Shown: positions 1 to 14,963, counted from the first letter of the stretch. The stretch is DNA of 64,000 nt from Saccharibacillus brassicae (GCF_006542275.1 NZ_CP041217.1:1039501-1103500), one strand, 5' to 3'. Notes: a model not told the origin generated them from the letters alone. Program-made: numbers and translations.

Positions 1-670
1 CTTCGTAGCGGACGTCCAGCATGCCGGCCGGCAGCATGCGCAGCACGTCCGGCCGCGGAAGATCGCCGGGCTTCGCCAGCGAAATGCGCGGCCGGCGCAC
101 GCGGGTACGCCGGTCGACCTCGTCGGCGACCAGAATACGGGTGCCGCTTTTGGCTACGCGGATCATCTCGCGCAGCGCCAGAGCCGGATCACCGAACTCG
201 CTCAGTCCGCCGATATGGTACACGCAGTCGAACGTATCGCCGCGAAAAGGCAGATGTTCCGCTTCCCCGTGGATCAGCTCCGCCTCGGTGCCCCATTCCC
301 GCAAATGCCGCGCCGCCTGCCGCAGCATGGCTGGAGACAGATCGAGCCCGTACAGATGCGCGCCCGCAGGCAGCAGCGGCAGATTGCCGCCCGTGCCGAC
401 CGACACTTCGAGCACGCGTTCGCCGCGCCGGACGTCCAGCTGCGACAGGAACGTCCAGCGATAATGGATCTCTCCGCCGAAGCGCAGCTTCAGGTACAGC
501 CGGTTCGACACCGCGTGAAAACGCGCGATCCGGTCGTACAGCGCCATCGCCCTGGCATTGGACAGCCGCATCTCCTGCGGACGAATCGCGTAGACGAAGC
601 CGTCTTCGGTACGCGGCGGCGAATAGGCTCCCGCTTCGCCGTCGCCGGAGAAACGCGTCGAATCGAACAT
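1..670 (-). CDS. Class I SAM-dependent methyltransferase (C-terminus cut by window edge)
   Basis: I translated this frame directly: ATG at 668-670 and open to the left edge, giving 223 residues. The middle holds a Rossmann methyltransferase core. Motif I reads VLEVSVGTGGN, which is close to the UbiE type. An acidic strand end (YGLDLSPAMLR) for the SAM ribose, an EAEHLPFRGDTFDCVYH motif II/III block and an RVAKSGTRILVADE strand follow. These point to the UbiE/Methyltransf_11 group, which methylates small molecules or quinones; the substrate cannot be read from the sequence. The first ~60 residues are an extension containing a LYLKLRFGGEIHY stretch common in SAM enzymes that act on small substrates. 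A leader motif GGAGGAATGTCC lies before the ATG. The stop codon is outside the window, so the family fit is good but the role is unknown. Confidence 0.8.
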   Translation of the reverse strand, partial: MFDSTRFSGDGEAGAYSPPRTEDGFVYAIRPQEMRLSNARAMALYDRIARFHAVSNRLYLKLRFGGEIHYRWTFLSQLDVRRGERVLEVSVGTGGNLPLLPAGAHLYGLDLSPAMLRQAARHLREWGTEAELIHGEAEHLPFRGDTFDCVYHIGGLSEFGDPALALREMIRVAKSGTRILVADEVDRRTRVRRPRISLAKPGDLPRPDVLRMLPAGMLDVRYE

Positions 671-757
671 GGACATTCCTCCCGACTTCTTCAAGCCGAC
701 TTTTGCGCCCCGACGCCGCAATGCCGTGAAGCGCGGCACCCTGTGCGGACAGCGGCG

Positions 758-1069
758 CTACAACGACTCCACGTAATCTTTGGCTTCCTTCAGGGACAGG
801 TTATACCTTTCTCTCGCTTCCTTGATCGCTTCGATCTTGCGGCCTTTGGCTACGAGCGTGCGCAGCTCCTCGTCGCCGCCCGCGGCCGTGCGCGGCCCCC
901 GTTCCCCTTCCTGCATCCCGGAAGGCGCCGGGCGGTACAGACGCGGCCCCGAAGCGATCCGGTCGATCTCCTCGCGCAGCTGCCTCACGTCGAAGCGCAG
1001 CCGAATCACCATCAGCATCAGCGAAAAGACGATAATCGCCAGCACGATCGTCGCGTAATCGAATTCCAT
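758..1069 (-). CDS. Membrane-anchored protein with ribosomal L7/L12 C-terminal-like domain
   Basis: The product has 103 residues. Residues 5-24 form one transmembrane helix, followed by a basic/acidic heptad-like linker (LRFDVRQLREEIDR). At the C-terminus (about residues 68-103) the sequence KGRKIEAIKEARERYNLSL then KEAKDYVESL matches the helix-loop-helix of the L7/L12 C-terminal domain. I chose the ATG at 1069 because GAGGGGGCG precedes it and the membrane segment then sits at the N-terminus; longer in-frame starts add only unsupported residues. Small membrane proteins with this domain are frequent in Bacillales, and their function is not established. The domain normally docks GTPase factors on the ribosome, but here it would face the cytoplasm from the membrane. 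Confidence 0.75.
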   Translation of the reverse strand: MEFDYATIVLAIIVFSLMLMVIRLRFDVRQLREEIDRIASGPRLYRPAPSGMQEGERGPRTAAGGDEELRTLVAKGRKIEAIKEARERYNLSLKEAKDYVESL

Positions 1070-1238
1070 ACTTTTCGCCCCCTCTTCTGAACTTGCTTGC
1101 ATGCAACGACAAAACGGCAGGCGCCCGGGCGCCTGCACGATCGGGAAGAGAACGCCGCACGCTCTCTTTTCCCCTGTCCGTACTTATTCATTATACACGG
1201 CCGCCCAACATTTGACCCGGCCGCCGGGCCACTTCGCG

Positions 1239-1394
1239 TTACCGTGTCGTCAACGGACGCGCCATTTTCTCGTTCAGGATGTCCTGAAAACTTTTTTCCT
1301 TGTCCGTATCGGCTGCTTTTTGCGGGGTTACCGTAGCCTGTGCTCTGAAGTGATGGGGGTTGAAGGCCATCAGATTATGTATGCTCAAGTTCAT
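1239..1394 (-). CDS. Small hypothetical protein, 51 residues
   Basis: This is a small ORF found by reading the minus strand. ATG at 1392-1394 is preceded by AGAAGGAGAGAGCGAAC, a strong Shine-Dalgarno at correct spacing, and the stop is TAA at 1239-1241. The protein begins MNLSIHNLMAFNPHHF and ends EKSFQDILNEKMARPLTTR. It is polar, with a charged C-terminal half that could form a helix, and has no signal peptide or membrane segment. I do not recognise a family. It lies upstream of and on the same strand as the L7/L12-like gene, with 169 bp between them. Support rests on the ribosome binding site and normal codon use, so it is a candidate, not a certain gene. Confidence 0.5.
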   Translation of the reverse strand: MNLSIHNLMAFNPHHFRAQATVTPQKAADTDKEKSFQDILNEKMARPLTTR

Positions 1395-1689
1395 GTTCGC
1401 TCTCTCCTTCTGCCGCTTCCGCAGCTGTTATCAGTCGCTCGCTTTCTCGTTACGACTATATAACCGGACCCCGCCGCAAATAAACCGATTTCACGCTTTT
1501 CAGGGATAAAGGTCTACGGTTTCGGAGCAAATTGCAACCGCAGCCACAGTGCATGAGACTTGGTGACTAGAGAGCAAGAAAACGTCCTTTTTTTGTAAAA
1601 AAGGCTATATACAAGCGTAAACCAAGTCTATCGTCTGCCGAAAAGTGTAAAAAACCCGGCACTTGGAATCATAAGAAAGAGGTTCTAGG

Positions 1690-1744
1690 TATAAACGTTT
1701 ACAAACGTAAACTTCTGGTAAACGCCGCAGGCAGCGTGTATAAT
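1690..1744 (+). promoter_or_regulatory. cre-like catabolite site and -10 element upstream of the propeller gene
   Basis: The 407-bp gap 1395-1801 holds no convincing gene. At 1690-1703 it contains TATAAACGTTTACA, which matches the CcpA cre consensus TGWAANCGNTNWCA at all but the second position. A consensus -10 TATAAT lies at 1739-1744; its -35 is poor (TGGTAA at 1716-1721, 17-bp spacing), as in promoters that need an activator. CcpA control of the gene at 1802 is inferred. Confidence 0.4.
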
Positions 1745-1801
1745 CAGCATAGCCAATTCACACCGGGCGTTAGATTCAGGGAAAGGAATGGAAACTCTTT
1801 T

Positions 1802-3040
1802 ATGAAATCAACCGAGAAATGGGGCGCTTTCGTCCTCAGCGCAGCCGTGCTGCTGAGCGCCCCCGGTTATGCGCACGCCGCCGGAATCGTCGCGGACGGC
1901 ACGCTTCCCCAGCCCAGCTGGACGTCCGCTTCCGTCTACGACACTTCGTCCGCATCGGCGCATGATGTCCGTTTCGTCAAATCGCGCGGCCTCGTCTACA
2001 CCCACACTGTGCAAAACGTCAAAAAAAGCTCGTCCAAAACTTCCTACGACTGGTACCTGGAGACCGTGACCGCTTTCGACGCCTCGACAGGCGCGCAGAA
2101 ATGGTCGCGGACTTTTCATGACAAAGCGGGTCCGTACACGATCGCAAGCTCCCTCCTGTACGCCGGCGACGGCACGCTGTACTTCACCGGCACCTTCTCC
2201 GACAAGACCCAGACGCTGTACGCGCTCAAGCCGGACGGCCGGCAGCTCTGGAGCCGCCCTCTTCCGTTCGGCAGCGACGTGTACCTGCTCGGCGACGAAA
2301 GCCTGCTGATCGCGTCGCAACTCGGCACGGACAGCCGCGGGACAGCCAAAACAGCGGTGGTCCGCTGCGGCTCCGACGGCCGAACGCTCGCTTCGAAGAC
2401 GTTGACGGGCCGCGTACTGACTGCCGAAGGCGGACGCATCGTGGTCGACGCCAGCCGCCTCGTCAAAAGCGGCGGCGTCTGGGACCGCTCCCCGAGCCCG
2501 TCCGTCGAAGTGTACATGCCGGATCTCAAGCGCGTGTACGCCTACAAGTTCCCGCCCAGCATCAACCTGCTCGGCGACGGCGGCGGGCCGCCGATTCTCG
2601 TGCAGGCCGACGGCACCGTCATCTTCCGCGGTTCGATCGCCGGAACGGTCAACAAGCTGATCGCTTTGTCGCCGCAGGGCAAAGTACTCTGGGGACGCAC
2701 GATTCCGGCCGACTCCGTTATCGCTTCGACAGGCAGCGGCTACGTCACGTATTCGAATCGCACGCTGACCGCGTTCACGCTCGGAGGCAAGCTCGCCGAG
2801 CGCAAGCTCGACGATCAGCCCGGCCAGATCGTCGTGCTGGAACAGTCCGACGACGGCGGGCTGCAGATCGATATGGCCGACACGCTGTACGTGCTCGATC
2901 CGGACAAACTGGAGATCGTGCAGGCCGTATCGAACCGTCCGCTGCGTTCCGATTACGCGTTCGCTTACGCCGGAGGCACGCTGTATGCTGCGGAGAACGG
3001 TTCGCTCGTCAAATACGTGTTGGAAAAATCCAAGAGTTAA
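1802..3040 (+). CDS. Secreted PQQ/WD40-like beta-propeller protein
   Basis: The product has 412 residues. The start is ATG 1802 because GGGAAAGGA precedes it and it yields a clean signal peptide (MKSTEKWGAF..., hydrophobic core VLSAAVLLSA, cleavage after AHA). The mature part contains repeated propeller blades of the PQQ/outer-membrane-assembly type: VTAFDASTGAQKWSR near residue 80, LYALKPDGRQLWSR near 140 and LIALSPQGKVLWGR near 280, each a strand pair followed by a W. Such secreted propellers act as binding scaffolds or occasionally as enzymes. No catalytic site or cofactor ligand set is evident here. The gene is monocistronic: a cre-like site and -10 lie upstream and a strong terminator downstream. 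Confidence 0.75.
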   Translation: MKSTEKWGAFVLSAAVLLSAPGYAHAAGIVADGTLPQPSWTSASVYDTSSASAHDVRFVKSRGLVYTHTVQNVKKSSSKTSYDWYLETVTAFDASTGAQKWSRTFHDKAGPYTIASSLLYAGDGTLYFTGTFSDKTQTLYALKPDGRQLWSRPLPFGSDVYLLGDESLLIASQLGTDSRGTAKTAVVRCGSDGRTLASKTLTGRVLTAEGGRIVVDASRLVKSGGVWDRSPSPSVEVYMPDLKRVYAYKFPPSINLLGDGGGPPILVQADGTVIFRGSIAGTVNKLIALSPQGKVLWGRTIPADSVIASTGSGYVTYSNRTLTAFTLGGKLAERKLDDQPGQIVVLEQSDDGGLQIDMADTLYVLDPDKLEIVQAVSNRPLRSDYAFAYAGGTLYAAENGSLVKYVLEKSKS

Positions 3041-3057
3041 AAAAGATAAGCCGCATC

Positions 3058-3097
3058 GAAGACGGGTTCCTCGCTATGAAGACGGGTTCCTCGCTAT
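3058..3097. repeat. 20-bp tandem duplication including a terminator half-stem
   Basis: The 20-mer GAAGACGGGTTCCTCGCTAT occurs twice with no gap, directly after the propeller gene. The second copy supplies the left arm of the terminator; the first is a spare arm. Confidence 0.9.
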
Positions 3098-3118
3098 AAT
3101 GAGGAAACCCGTTTTTTG
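3081..3118 (+). terminator. Intrinsic terminator of the propeller gene
   Basis: ACGGGTTCCTC pairs with GAGGAAACCCGT across a short loop and is followed by TTTTTTG. It closes the 1802 gene. Confidence 0.85.
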
Positions 3119-3285
3119 TTAGGCCCGACGCCGCTTTTCCAAGCAGAATCCCCTTATGAAAGCGCTGTTGAAAATACCTTTATTCAGATTGTTTCAAAAT
3201 AAAATTGGTAACTTGTTATTCAAATGCTTGCTAGAAGGTTAAGTTGTAGTTGAGCAAACAAAAACATAAGCGGAGGCGATACAAA

Positions 3286-3546
3286 ATGGGTATCATTTGG
3301 TCGTTAATTATTGGCGGCATCATCGGTTGGTTGGCCGGACTCATCGTGGGCAGAGACATTCCTGGCGGTATCATCGGGAACATCATCGCCGGATTCATCG
3401 GTGGTTGGCTCGGTGGAGTAATTCTGGGTGAACTCGGTCCGGAAATCGGCGGATTCTACATCATTCCGGCATTGATCGGCGCTATCGTACTGGTAGCCGT
3501 AGTCAGCCTGATCATGCGTTCGATGGGTCGTAGAAACCGGGCGTAA
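3286..3546 (+). CDS. GlsB/YeaQ/YmgE-family stress-response membrane protein
   Basis: The product has 86 residues made almost entirely of Gly/Ile-rich membrane helices. GWLAGLIVGRDIPGGIIGNI near residue 10, then a GGWLGG turn, is the hallmark of the transglycosylase-associated/GlsB family. These small inner-membrane proteins are often induced by general stress; their mechanism is not known. The ATG at 3286 is chosen over an upstream TTG because GGAGGCG sits 9 bases before it and the longer form adds a lysine-rich stretch. It is a single-gene transcript with a hairpin terminator at 3621. Confidence 0.9.
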   Translation: MGIIWSLIIGGIIGWLAGLIVGRDIPGGIIGNIIAGFIGGWLGGVILGELGPEIGGFYIIPALIGAIVLVAVVSLIMRSMGRRNRA

Positions 3547-3620
3547 CCGTCACGTATCTTTCCCCCTTCGGGTACGCCGCGTACACTTACTCGATTTCTT
3601 CCAAGCGCATGCGTACCGAT

Positions 3621-3665
3621 AAAAAAGAGCACATTCCGTTAACCGGAAATGTGCTCTTTTTTTTT
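3621..3665. terminator. Bidirectional terminator between glsB-like and chemotaxis genes
   Basis: AAAAAAGAGCACATTTCCGG-type arms flank a GTTAAC centre, with A-run left and T-run right. It can end both convergent genes. Confidence 0.9.
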
Positions 3666-3750
3666 GCGTTTTGCAGCGTGACGCGGCGAAGTTCGCAGCA
3701 GATGCTTTCGCCTTCCGGCTTCGCTGGAGCAGCCGCAAAATTATGCCGGC

Positions 3751-4986
3751 TCAGTTGGCCGTCTGCAGCTCGCGAAAATGTTCGACGGCCTGCTTGACGC
3801 CGCCGGTCAGCTCGGACAATCCGCCGACCGTCTCGGACAGCTGCTGCATGCCCGACAGCTGCTCTTCCGCCGCCTGCTGCACCGTCGCCACTTCTTCCGA
3901 CGTGCTGGCCGCCATCTCTTCCGCGCGGGCAATCGTGTCGCTCACCTGTTCGGTATGGGCGGCAATTTGTTCCACCGCGGCGGAAACGTCCTGCATCTGC
4001 ACGTTCACTTCGTCGACCGCCGCCTGGATAAACTGGAACGAACGTCCGGCTTCTTCAAGCGAACCGATACCCTGCTTCATGTCGTCGGCGACGCGCGAAG
4101 ACGTTCCGACGACTTCGTTCGTGTCCTGCTGGATGCTCGCATTGATCGTCGAGACGCGCTTGGCCGACTCCGAAGATTGCTCGGCCAGCTTGCGCACTTC
4201 CGACGCGATGACGGAGAAGCCCTGTCCGTAATCGCCCGCGCGGGCCGCTTCGATCGCCGCGTTCAACGCAAGCAGATGGGTCTGCGACGCGATCTCGGTA
4301 ATGATGCTGACGAAATATTCGATCTCGCCCGATTTCTCGTCGAGACGATTGACCTGCGTGAGCAGCGTCTGGATCGTGCCGTCGGTCTTGCGCACTTGCT
4401 CCATCGCGTCGACCAGCTGGCCGTAACCGGTGGATGCCTGTTCCGAAGTGACGAGCGTCGCGCTGGCTACTTCGTCGGCGCTTCCGGCGACCTGCTGCAC
4501 CGCCGCGGTCATCTCGTTCGTCGTCCGCGCGATTTCCTTCATGTTCTCGCTCTGTTCAAGCGAGCGCGCGGACGCGCTGCGGGCCGACTCGGCAATCAGG
4601 TCGGAGACGAACACGCCGACGTCGGCGCTCGATTTGACCTGCTCCACGTTCTGGTCGATGTCCAGCAAATAGGTTTGCATGCGTTCCATCGTTTTGTGCG
4701 ACGCCTGGCCCGGCTCGTGCGATTCGGTGCTTTCCGCCGTCTCTCCCGCGCCGGACGCGGCGAACATGCCGTTCATCTGCGACGCTCTGCGATCCGCTTC
4801 GCGCAGCACGAGCACGATGCCCGCCACGAACGCTCCGCCGCCCAGTACGGCGCCCAGAATCAGGCCCGGCACGAAGCTCCCCCAGCCTCGTCCCGGCATC
4901 ATGAACAGCAGCGCGATCAAGACTTCCAACAGGGCAACAGCTCCCGCCCCGATCCAAATCATGCGTTTATTGGTTTCCGTATTCAT
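3751..4986 (-). CDS. Methyl-accepting chemotaxis-type signalling protein without ectodomain
   Basis: The product has 411 residues. Two adjacent membrane helices (about residues 10-30 and 38-62) are joined by a short loop, so there is no extracellular ligand domain. The rest is a long coiled coil ending in a complete MCP signalling domain. The conserved hairpin tip [20 protein letters not shown] (near residue 235), then [20 protein letters not shown], binds CheA/CheW. The sensor probably reads membrane state or a cytoplasmic partner. The ATG at 4986 follows AGTGGGGGAAACC. A longer in-frame start is unlikely because it adds 29 non-membrane residues. No che genes are nearby. Confidence 0.9.
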   Translation of the reverse strand: MNTETNKRMIWIGAGAVALLEVLIALLFMMPGRGWGSFVPGLILGAVLGGGAFVAGIVLVLREADRRASQMNGMFAASGAGETAESTESHEPGQASHKTMERMQTYLLDIDQNVEQVKSSADVGVFVSDLIAESARSASARSLEQSENMKEIARTTNEMTAAVQQVAGSADEVASATLVTSEQASTGYGQLVDAMEQVRKTDGTIQTLLTQVNRLDEKSGEIEYFVSIITEIASQTHLLALNAAIEAARAGDYGQGFSVIASEVRKLAEQSSESAKRVSTINASIQQDTNEVVGTSSRVADDMKQGIGSLEEAGRSFQFIQAAVDEVNVQMQDVSAAVEQIAAHTEQVSDTIARAEEMAASTSEEVATVQQAAEEQLSGMQQLSETVGGLSELTGGVKQAVEHFRELQTAN

Positions 4987-5071
4987 GGTTTCCCCCACTA
5001 CTCCCTTATTTTGCGGTCCGTCCCGTCTATGCGAAACGTTTCGAACTACCGGCTCCCCCAACAACGTCCAC

Positions 5072-5096
5072 AAAAAAAGCCCGGCATGCCGGGCTT
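5072..5096 (-). terminator. Terminator of the STAS-like gene
   Basis: On the minus strand AAGCCCGGC pairs with GCCGGGCTT and is followed by seven T. A second 11-bp GC hairpin (5104-5130, followed by ACTTTTT on the plus strand) lies between it and the gene. Confidence 0.8.
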
Positions 5097-5152
5097 GCTT
5101 CCGCCGAGCCGGGGACGTGCCCCGGCTCGGACTTTTTGCTGCGTGTATCGAA

Positions 5153-5497
5153 TTAGCTGTTCAGGTAAGCTTCCGCGTCTTCGAGCTTTTCGAACGAAAC
5201 GACGATATCGCCGAACATACGCTTCATCTGCATTTTCGACACGGCGGAACCGGTGTAGTATGCCCATTTGGTCAAGCCTTTTTCGACGGACATTTCGCCC
5301 AGCGGAGCAAGTGCCACCGCGACTTCCTGCGTGAACAGTTTGCCTTTGCTCAGGTCGGTCAATCCGGTAAAGCCGGGCTTAACCTTTTTCATCGCTTCGG
5401 TGTACTCTTTTTGGTACGAAGACACTTCGTCCATCGTGATGCTCTCTACGGTACAAACTACGCGATTTTTGGCTGGAAAATATTCAATCTTAAACAT
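5153..5497 (-). CDS. STAS/SpoIIAA-like single-domain protein
   Basis: The product has 114 residues. The pattern of an N-terminal beta hairpin ([19 protein letters not shown]), a central GLTDLSKG strand, a [13 protein letters not shown] strand and a C-terminal [14 protein letters not shown] helix fits the SpoIIAA-like/STAS fold used in anti-sigma antagonists and small regulators. No phosphorylatable serine can be assigned with confidence and no kinase gene is adjacent. ATG 5497 follows GAGGGGGATTTACC. A good promoter and its own terminator make it monocistronic; it follows the NRPS gene in the same direction but is separately transcribed. Confidence 0.55.
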   Translation of the reverse strand: MFKIEYFPAKNRVVCTVESITMDEVSSYQKEYTEAMKKVKPGFTGLTDLSKGKLFTQEVAVALAPLGEMSVEKGLTKWAYYTGSAVSKMQMKRMFGDIVVSFEKLEDAEAYLNS

Positions 5498-5529
5498 GGT
5501 AAATCCCCCTCGATTCAATGATAGACCTT

Positions 5530-5558
5530 CTTATACAGTGTACTAAAAAATTTGTCGA
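5530..5558 (-). promoter_or_regulatory. Sigma-A promoter of the STAS-like gene
   Basis: On the minus strand TCGACA, 17 bp, TATAAG; the -10 lies about 33 bp before the ATG at 5497. Confidence 0.7.
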
Positions 5559-5629
5559 ATTCAAAGAAAAAAATTGCATATTTCCTTTAAAGTTCTTCAT
5601 TTTCATTCAAGTGTAAATATTTTGTAACC

Positions 5630-12430
<6,801 letters not shown>

Positions 12431-12511
12431 CGCTCTTGTTTTTCCCCTTCCGAGTATAATAACCTGTGTATTTTGTTGCTTCGCGGCTTGTAATCGGCTC
12501 CTTCAAGGGAG

Positions 12512-12540
12512 TCCATACAAAGTAACGGGCCAAACGTCAA
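12512..12540 (-). promoter_or_regulatory. Candidate NRPS promoter in the 366-bp divergent gap
   Basis: On the minus strand TTGACG, 17 bp, TATGGA, about 80 bp before the NRPS start. An imperfect inverted repeat (GGCTCC-TTCAAGG-GAGTCC, about 12496-12514) overlaps the -10 edge and could be an operator. The rest of 12431-12796 is AT-rich with no gene seen. Confidence 0.45.
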
Positions 12541-12743
12541 TAGGCACCAAGCTCCTTCTCCACTTCCCGAAAAAGACAGTCAAAAAGCAAAGAATTCGTT
12601 CTTCGTCCCTACGATACCAAAAAAACTCATACAAACTTTATCGGAACATGGACTGAAAAATGAAATAGTTTCAAGAAAAAAACCTCTTTTCATCCTTTTG
12701 ACCCATTTTTTACGTCCAGCTTCAACCTCTCTGTCTTTCTTCC

Positions 12744-12772
12744 GTGCAAACGGGAAAGCGGGCACGTATAAT
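12744..12772 (+). promoter_or_regulatory. Candidate deoR promoter
   Basis: The -10 TATAAT (12767-12772) is consensus; the -35 is weak (GTGCAA, 17-bp spacer). The start codon follows 25 bp later. Confidence 0.45.
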
Positions 12773-12796
12773 GAACCTAAAAAACGAGGGACGATC

Positions 12797-13747
12797 ATGA
12801 CGGACAAAATCGATCTGGACAGACAGCGGCTCAGCATAGAGGCTGCGCGGCTCTACTATATGTCGGATTACAGCCAGCAGGAGATCGCGACCCGGCTCGG
12901 CGTTTCCCGCCCGACCGTCTCGCGCCTGCTCCAGCACGCCAAAGAGAACGGATTCGTCCGCATCAGCATTTCCGATCCGCTGGAAGATCTCGACGCGCTG
13001 GGCACGGAGCTTTCGCGGCGCTTCGGACTTCAGGCCGCACGCGTCTGCCATTCGCCGCAAAACGATTATCGCGAGATTCGCGGACGGATCGCGGCGGAAG
13101 CCGCGGCCTACCTGGACGAGACGATCCAGGACGGGGACATCATCGGCATCACCTGGGGCACGACGATGCACGCCCTCGCGCTCGGCCTGCGCCACAAGCC
13201 GGTACGGGGCGTCGAAGTCGTCCAGCTCAAAGGCGGCGTCAGCCATTCCCAGGTGCCGACCTACGCGGCGGAAACGGCCAACATGTTCGCCGAGGCGTTC
13301 GGCACCGTCGCCCGCTACCTGCCGCTGCCGGTTATCTTTGACAGCGTGGAGCTCAAGCGGATGGTCGAGGAAGACCGCCATATCCAGCGCATCATCGAGC
13401 TGGGCCGGCAGGCGAACGTGGCGGTATTCACGGTCGGCACGGTCGAAGAAGACGCCCTGCTGTTCCGCCTCGGTTACTTCGACGACCGCCAGAGGCAGAA
13501 GCTGCAGGCCACCGGAGCTGGCGATATTTGCTCGCGCTTCTTCGACGACCAGGGCCGGATCTGCAGCGAGGAAGTGAATGCCCGCACGGTCGGCATCGAC
13601 CTGCCGGAACTGCGCCGCAAAGAAAAATCGATTCTCGTCGCCGGCGGCCCGCGCAAGATTCGCGCGATCCGCGCCGCTCTGGCCGGACGCTACGCCAACA
13701 TTCTCGTCACCGATCAATTTACGGCGCTGTCGCTGCTGGCGGATTGA
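12797..13747 (+). CDS. deoR: DeoR, SorC-family deoxyribonucleoside regulator
   Basis: The product has 316 residues. The N-terminal helix-turn-helix YSQQEIATRLGVSRPTVSRL (residues 25-45) is of the SorC/DeoR(Bacillus) type. Residues 60-316 form the sugar-phosphate-binding domain, with GDIIGITWGTT and VGTVEEDALLFRLGYF effector-loop motifs. In Bacillus subtilis the homologous DeoR represses dra-nupC-pdp until deoxyribose-5-phosphate accumulates. The same role is inferred here because deoC, cdd, nupC, deoB, deoD and pdp follow and a near-identical operator sits at the deoC promoter. ATG 12797 is preceded by ACGAGGGACG. The gene is read away from the NRPS. Confidence 0.85.
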   Translation: MTDKIDLDRQRLSIEAARLYYMSDYSQQEIATRLGVSRPTVSRLLQHAKENGFVRISISDPLEDLDALGTELSRRFGLQAARVCHSPQNDYREIRGRIAAEAAAYLDETIQDGDIIGITWGTTMHALALGLRHKPVRGVEVVQLKGGVSHSQVPTYAAETANMFAEAFGTVARYLPLPVIFDSVELKRMVEEDRHIQRIIELGRQANVAVFTVGTVEEDALLFRLGYFDDRQRQKLQATGAGDICSRFFDDQGRICSEEVNARTVGIDLPELRRKEKSILVAGGPRKIRAIRAALAGRYANILVTDQFTALSLLAD

Positions 13748-13886
13748 ATTTGCCGGCCGAACGACCGATATAGACGGCAGGGCGCAGATCGACGCGCCCT
13801 GCCGTCTGCGCGAGACGGACGGCGCACGAACAGACCGAACGACGAACCCTCCGATTCACGGACTTATCGAAAGGTGCGGAATCCCC

Positions 13887-14837
13887 ATGAACACTCGCCA
13901 CTCCCTTCCCCGCTGCCTGCTGCTCTGCCTGCTGCTGGCCTGGACCGCCGGTTCGCTTGCGCCGGGTAGCGCGGCAGGCGCCGCTTCCCGCGAAGCGAAC
14001 GGATTCTCGACCTGGGTCTGGAATCCGTGGCTGCTGCGCTCGTCGCCCGACGAACTGCTGCGCTTTGCGGCCGCAAACGGTGTGAAGACGCTCTACGTGC
14101 AGATCGACCCGGAACTTGCGGCGGCGGATTACGCGGCCTTTATCCGCCGCGCTTCGGCGCAGCGGATCGAAGTGCACGCGCTTGACGGCGCGCCGGCCTG
14201 GGCGACGGATCGCCGGCTGCCGGAAGCTTTCCTCTCCTGGCTGACCGGGTATCAGAACTCCGCCGATATGGATGAACGGTTCTCCGGCATCCATATCGAC
14301 GTGGAACCGTATCTGCTGCCGGAATGGACGACCGGCAGGGAAGCGCTGCTGCAGTCCTGGAAGACCCACATGAACGTCGTGCTGGCCGGAGCGCGCAGAC
14401 TGCGCCTGAGCGCCGAAGCCGATATTCCGTTCTGGTTCCACGAACAGGCTCTGCCCGGCGAGACCTCGACGCTGAGCGCCTGGATCATCGACCGTTTCGA
14501 CGGCGTGACGATTATGGCTTACCGCGATTCCGCGGAAGCGATCGTCGAAGCGGCCCGCGCCGAACTGGCCGAAGGCGAACAGCTCGGCAAGCCGGTCCGG
14601 ATCGCCGTCGAGACGAACCGCTCCGCCGAGACGCCCAAGGTCACCTTTTACGAAGAAGGCCCGGAGACGCTGAACGCCCAGTTGGAATCCGCGCGGCGGA
14701 CACTCAAGCAAAGCCCGGCGTTCGCCGGCTTCGACGTGCACGATTACGAAGGCTGGAAAACGCTGCTATCCAAGCCGTCCGCGAGCCAACTGGCGGCGAA
14801 GCCGGCTGCGAAAAAGCCGGTCGCCAAAAAGAAATGA
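13887..14837 (+). CDS. Secreted TIM-barrel-like protein of unknown activity
   Basis: The product has 316 residues. A signal peptide (MNTRHSLPRC, hydrophobic LLLCLLLAW, cleavage near AAGAAS) is followed by a barrel-like series: FSTWVWNPWLL, GVKTLYVQIDPE, IEVHALDGAPAWA, GIHIDVEPYLLPEW and DGVTIMAYRD. The D/E in IHIDVEPY and the Asp in MAYRD sit where GH18- or GH114-like barrels place acids, so a glycosidase-related role is possible but unproven. The C-terminus is a Lys/Ala/Pro tail (AAKPAAKKPVAKKK) that could bind polyanionic wall polymer. ATG 13887 follows AAAGGTG. It sits between deoR and deoC but ends at its own terminator, so it is not part of the deoC transcript. Confidence 0.6.
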   Translation: MNTRHSLPRCLLLCLLLAWTAGSLAPGSAAGAASREANGFSTWVWNPWLLRSSPDELLRFAAANGVKTLYVQIDPELAAADYAAFIRRASAQRIEVHALDGAPAWATDRRLPEAFLSWLTGYQNSADMDERFSGIHIDVEPYLLPEWTTGREALLQSWKTHMNVVLAGARRLRLSAEADIPFWFHEQALPGETSTLSAWIIDRFDGVTIMAYRDSAEAIVEAARAELAEGEQLGKPVRIAVETNRSAETPKVTFYEEGPETLNAQLESARRTLKQSPAFAGFDVHDYEGWKTLLSKPSASQLAAKPAAKKPVAKKK

Positions 14838-14844
14838 ACAGCAG

Positions 14845-14896
14845 GCCCGCTGTCGTATGCCTCCCCTTGCGGAGGCGGACGATAGCGGGCTTTGTT
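14845..14896 (+). terminator. Terminator after the TIM-barrel gene
   Basis: GCCCGCTGTCGT pairs imperfectly with ACGATAGCGGGC around an inner GCCTCC/GGAGGC stem, followed by TTTG. Confidence 0.65.
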
Positions 14897-14910
14897 GCGC
14901 TTTCATTTTC

Positions 14911-14948
14911 TTTGAACAAAATTTCATGTAACCTTTTGCATTTGTTCA
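14911..14948 (+). promoter_or_regulatory. DeoR operator: palindrome plus downstream half-site
   Basis: TTTGAACAAAATTTCATG (14911-14928) is nearly the Bacillus subtilis dra operator as I recall it (ATTGAACAAAATTTCAAT). A second half-site TTTGTTCA (14941-14948) is the inverse of TGAACAAA and lies between -35 and -10, the same two-site layout reported for B. subtilis. Confidence 0.75.
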
Positions 14949-14963
14949 CGAAGATGGTATGAT
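14936..14963 (+). promoter_or_regulatory. deoC operon promoter
   Basis: TTGCAT (14936-14941), 16 bp, TATGAT (14958-14963). The DeoR palindrome is then at about -59 to -42 and the half-site is in the spacer. Confidence 0.7.

Noticed and set aside
1101-1463. A 120-residue plus-strand frame in the first intergenic region
   Set aside because: No ribosome binding site, odd composition and overlap with the better-supported small minus ORF.
1500-1600. Possible riboswitch upstream of the propeller gene
   Set aside because: I compared it by eye with c-di-GMP, c-di-AMP and M-box conserved cores and found no match.
3185-3212. Possible sigma-B promoter before the GlsB-like gene (GTTTCA...GGTAAC)
   Set aside because: The spacing is about 10 bp, too short for sigma-B promoters (12-15 bp).
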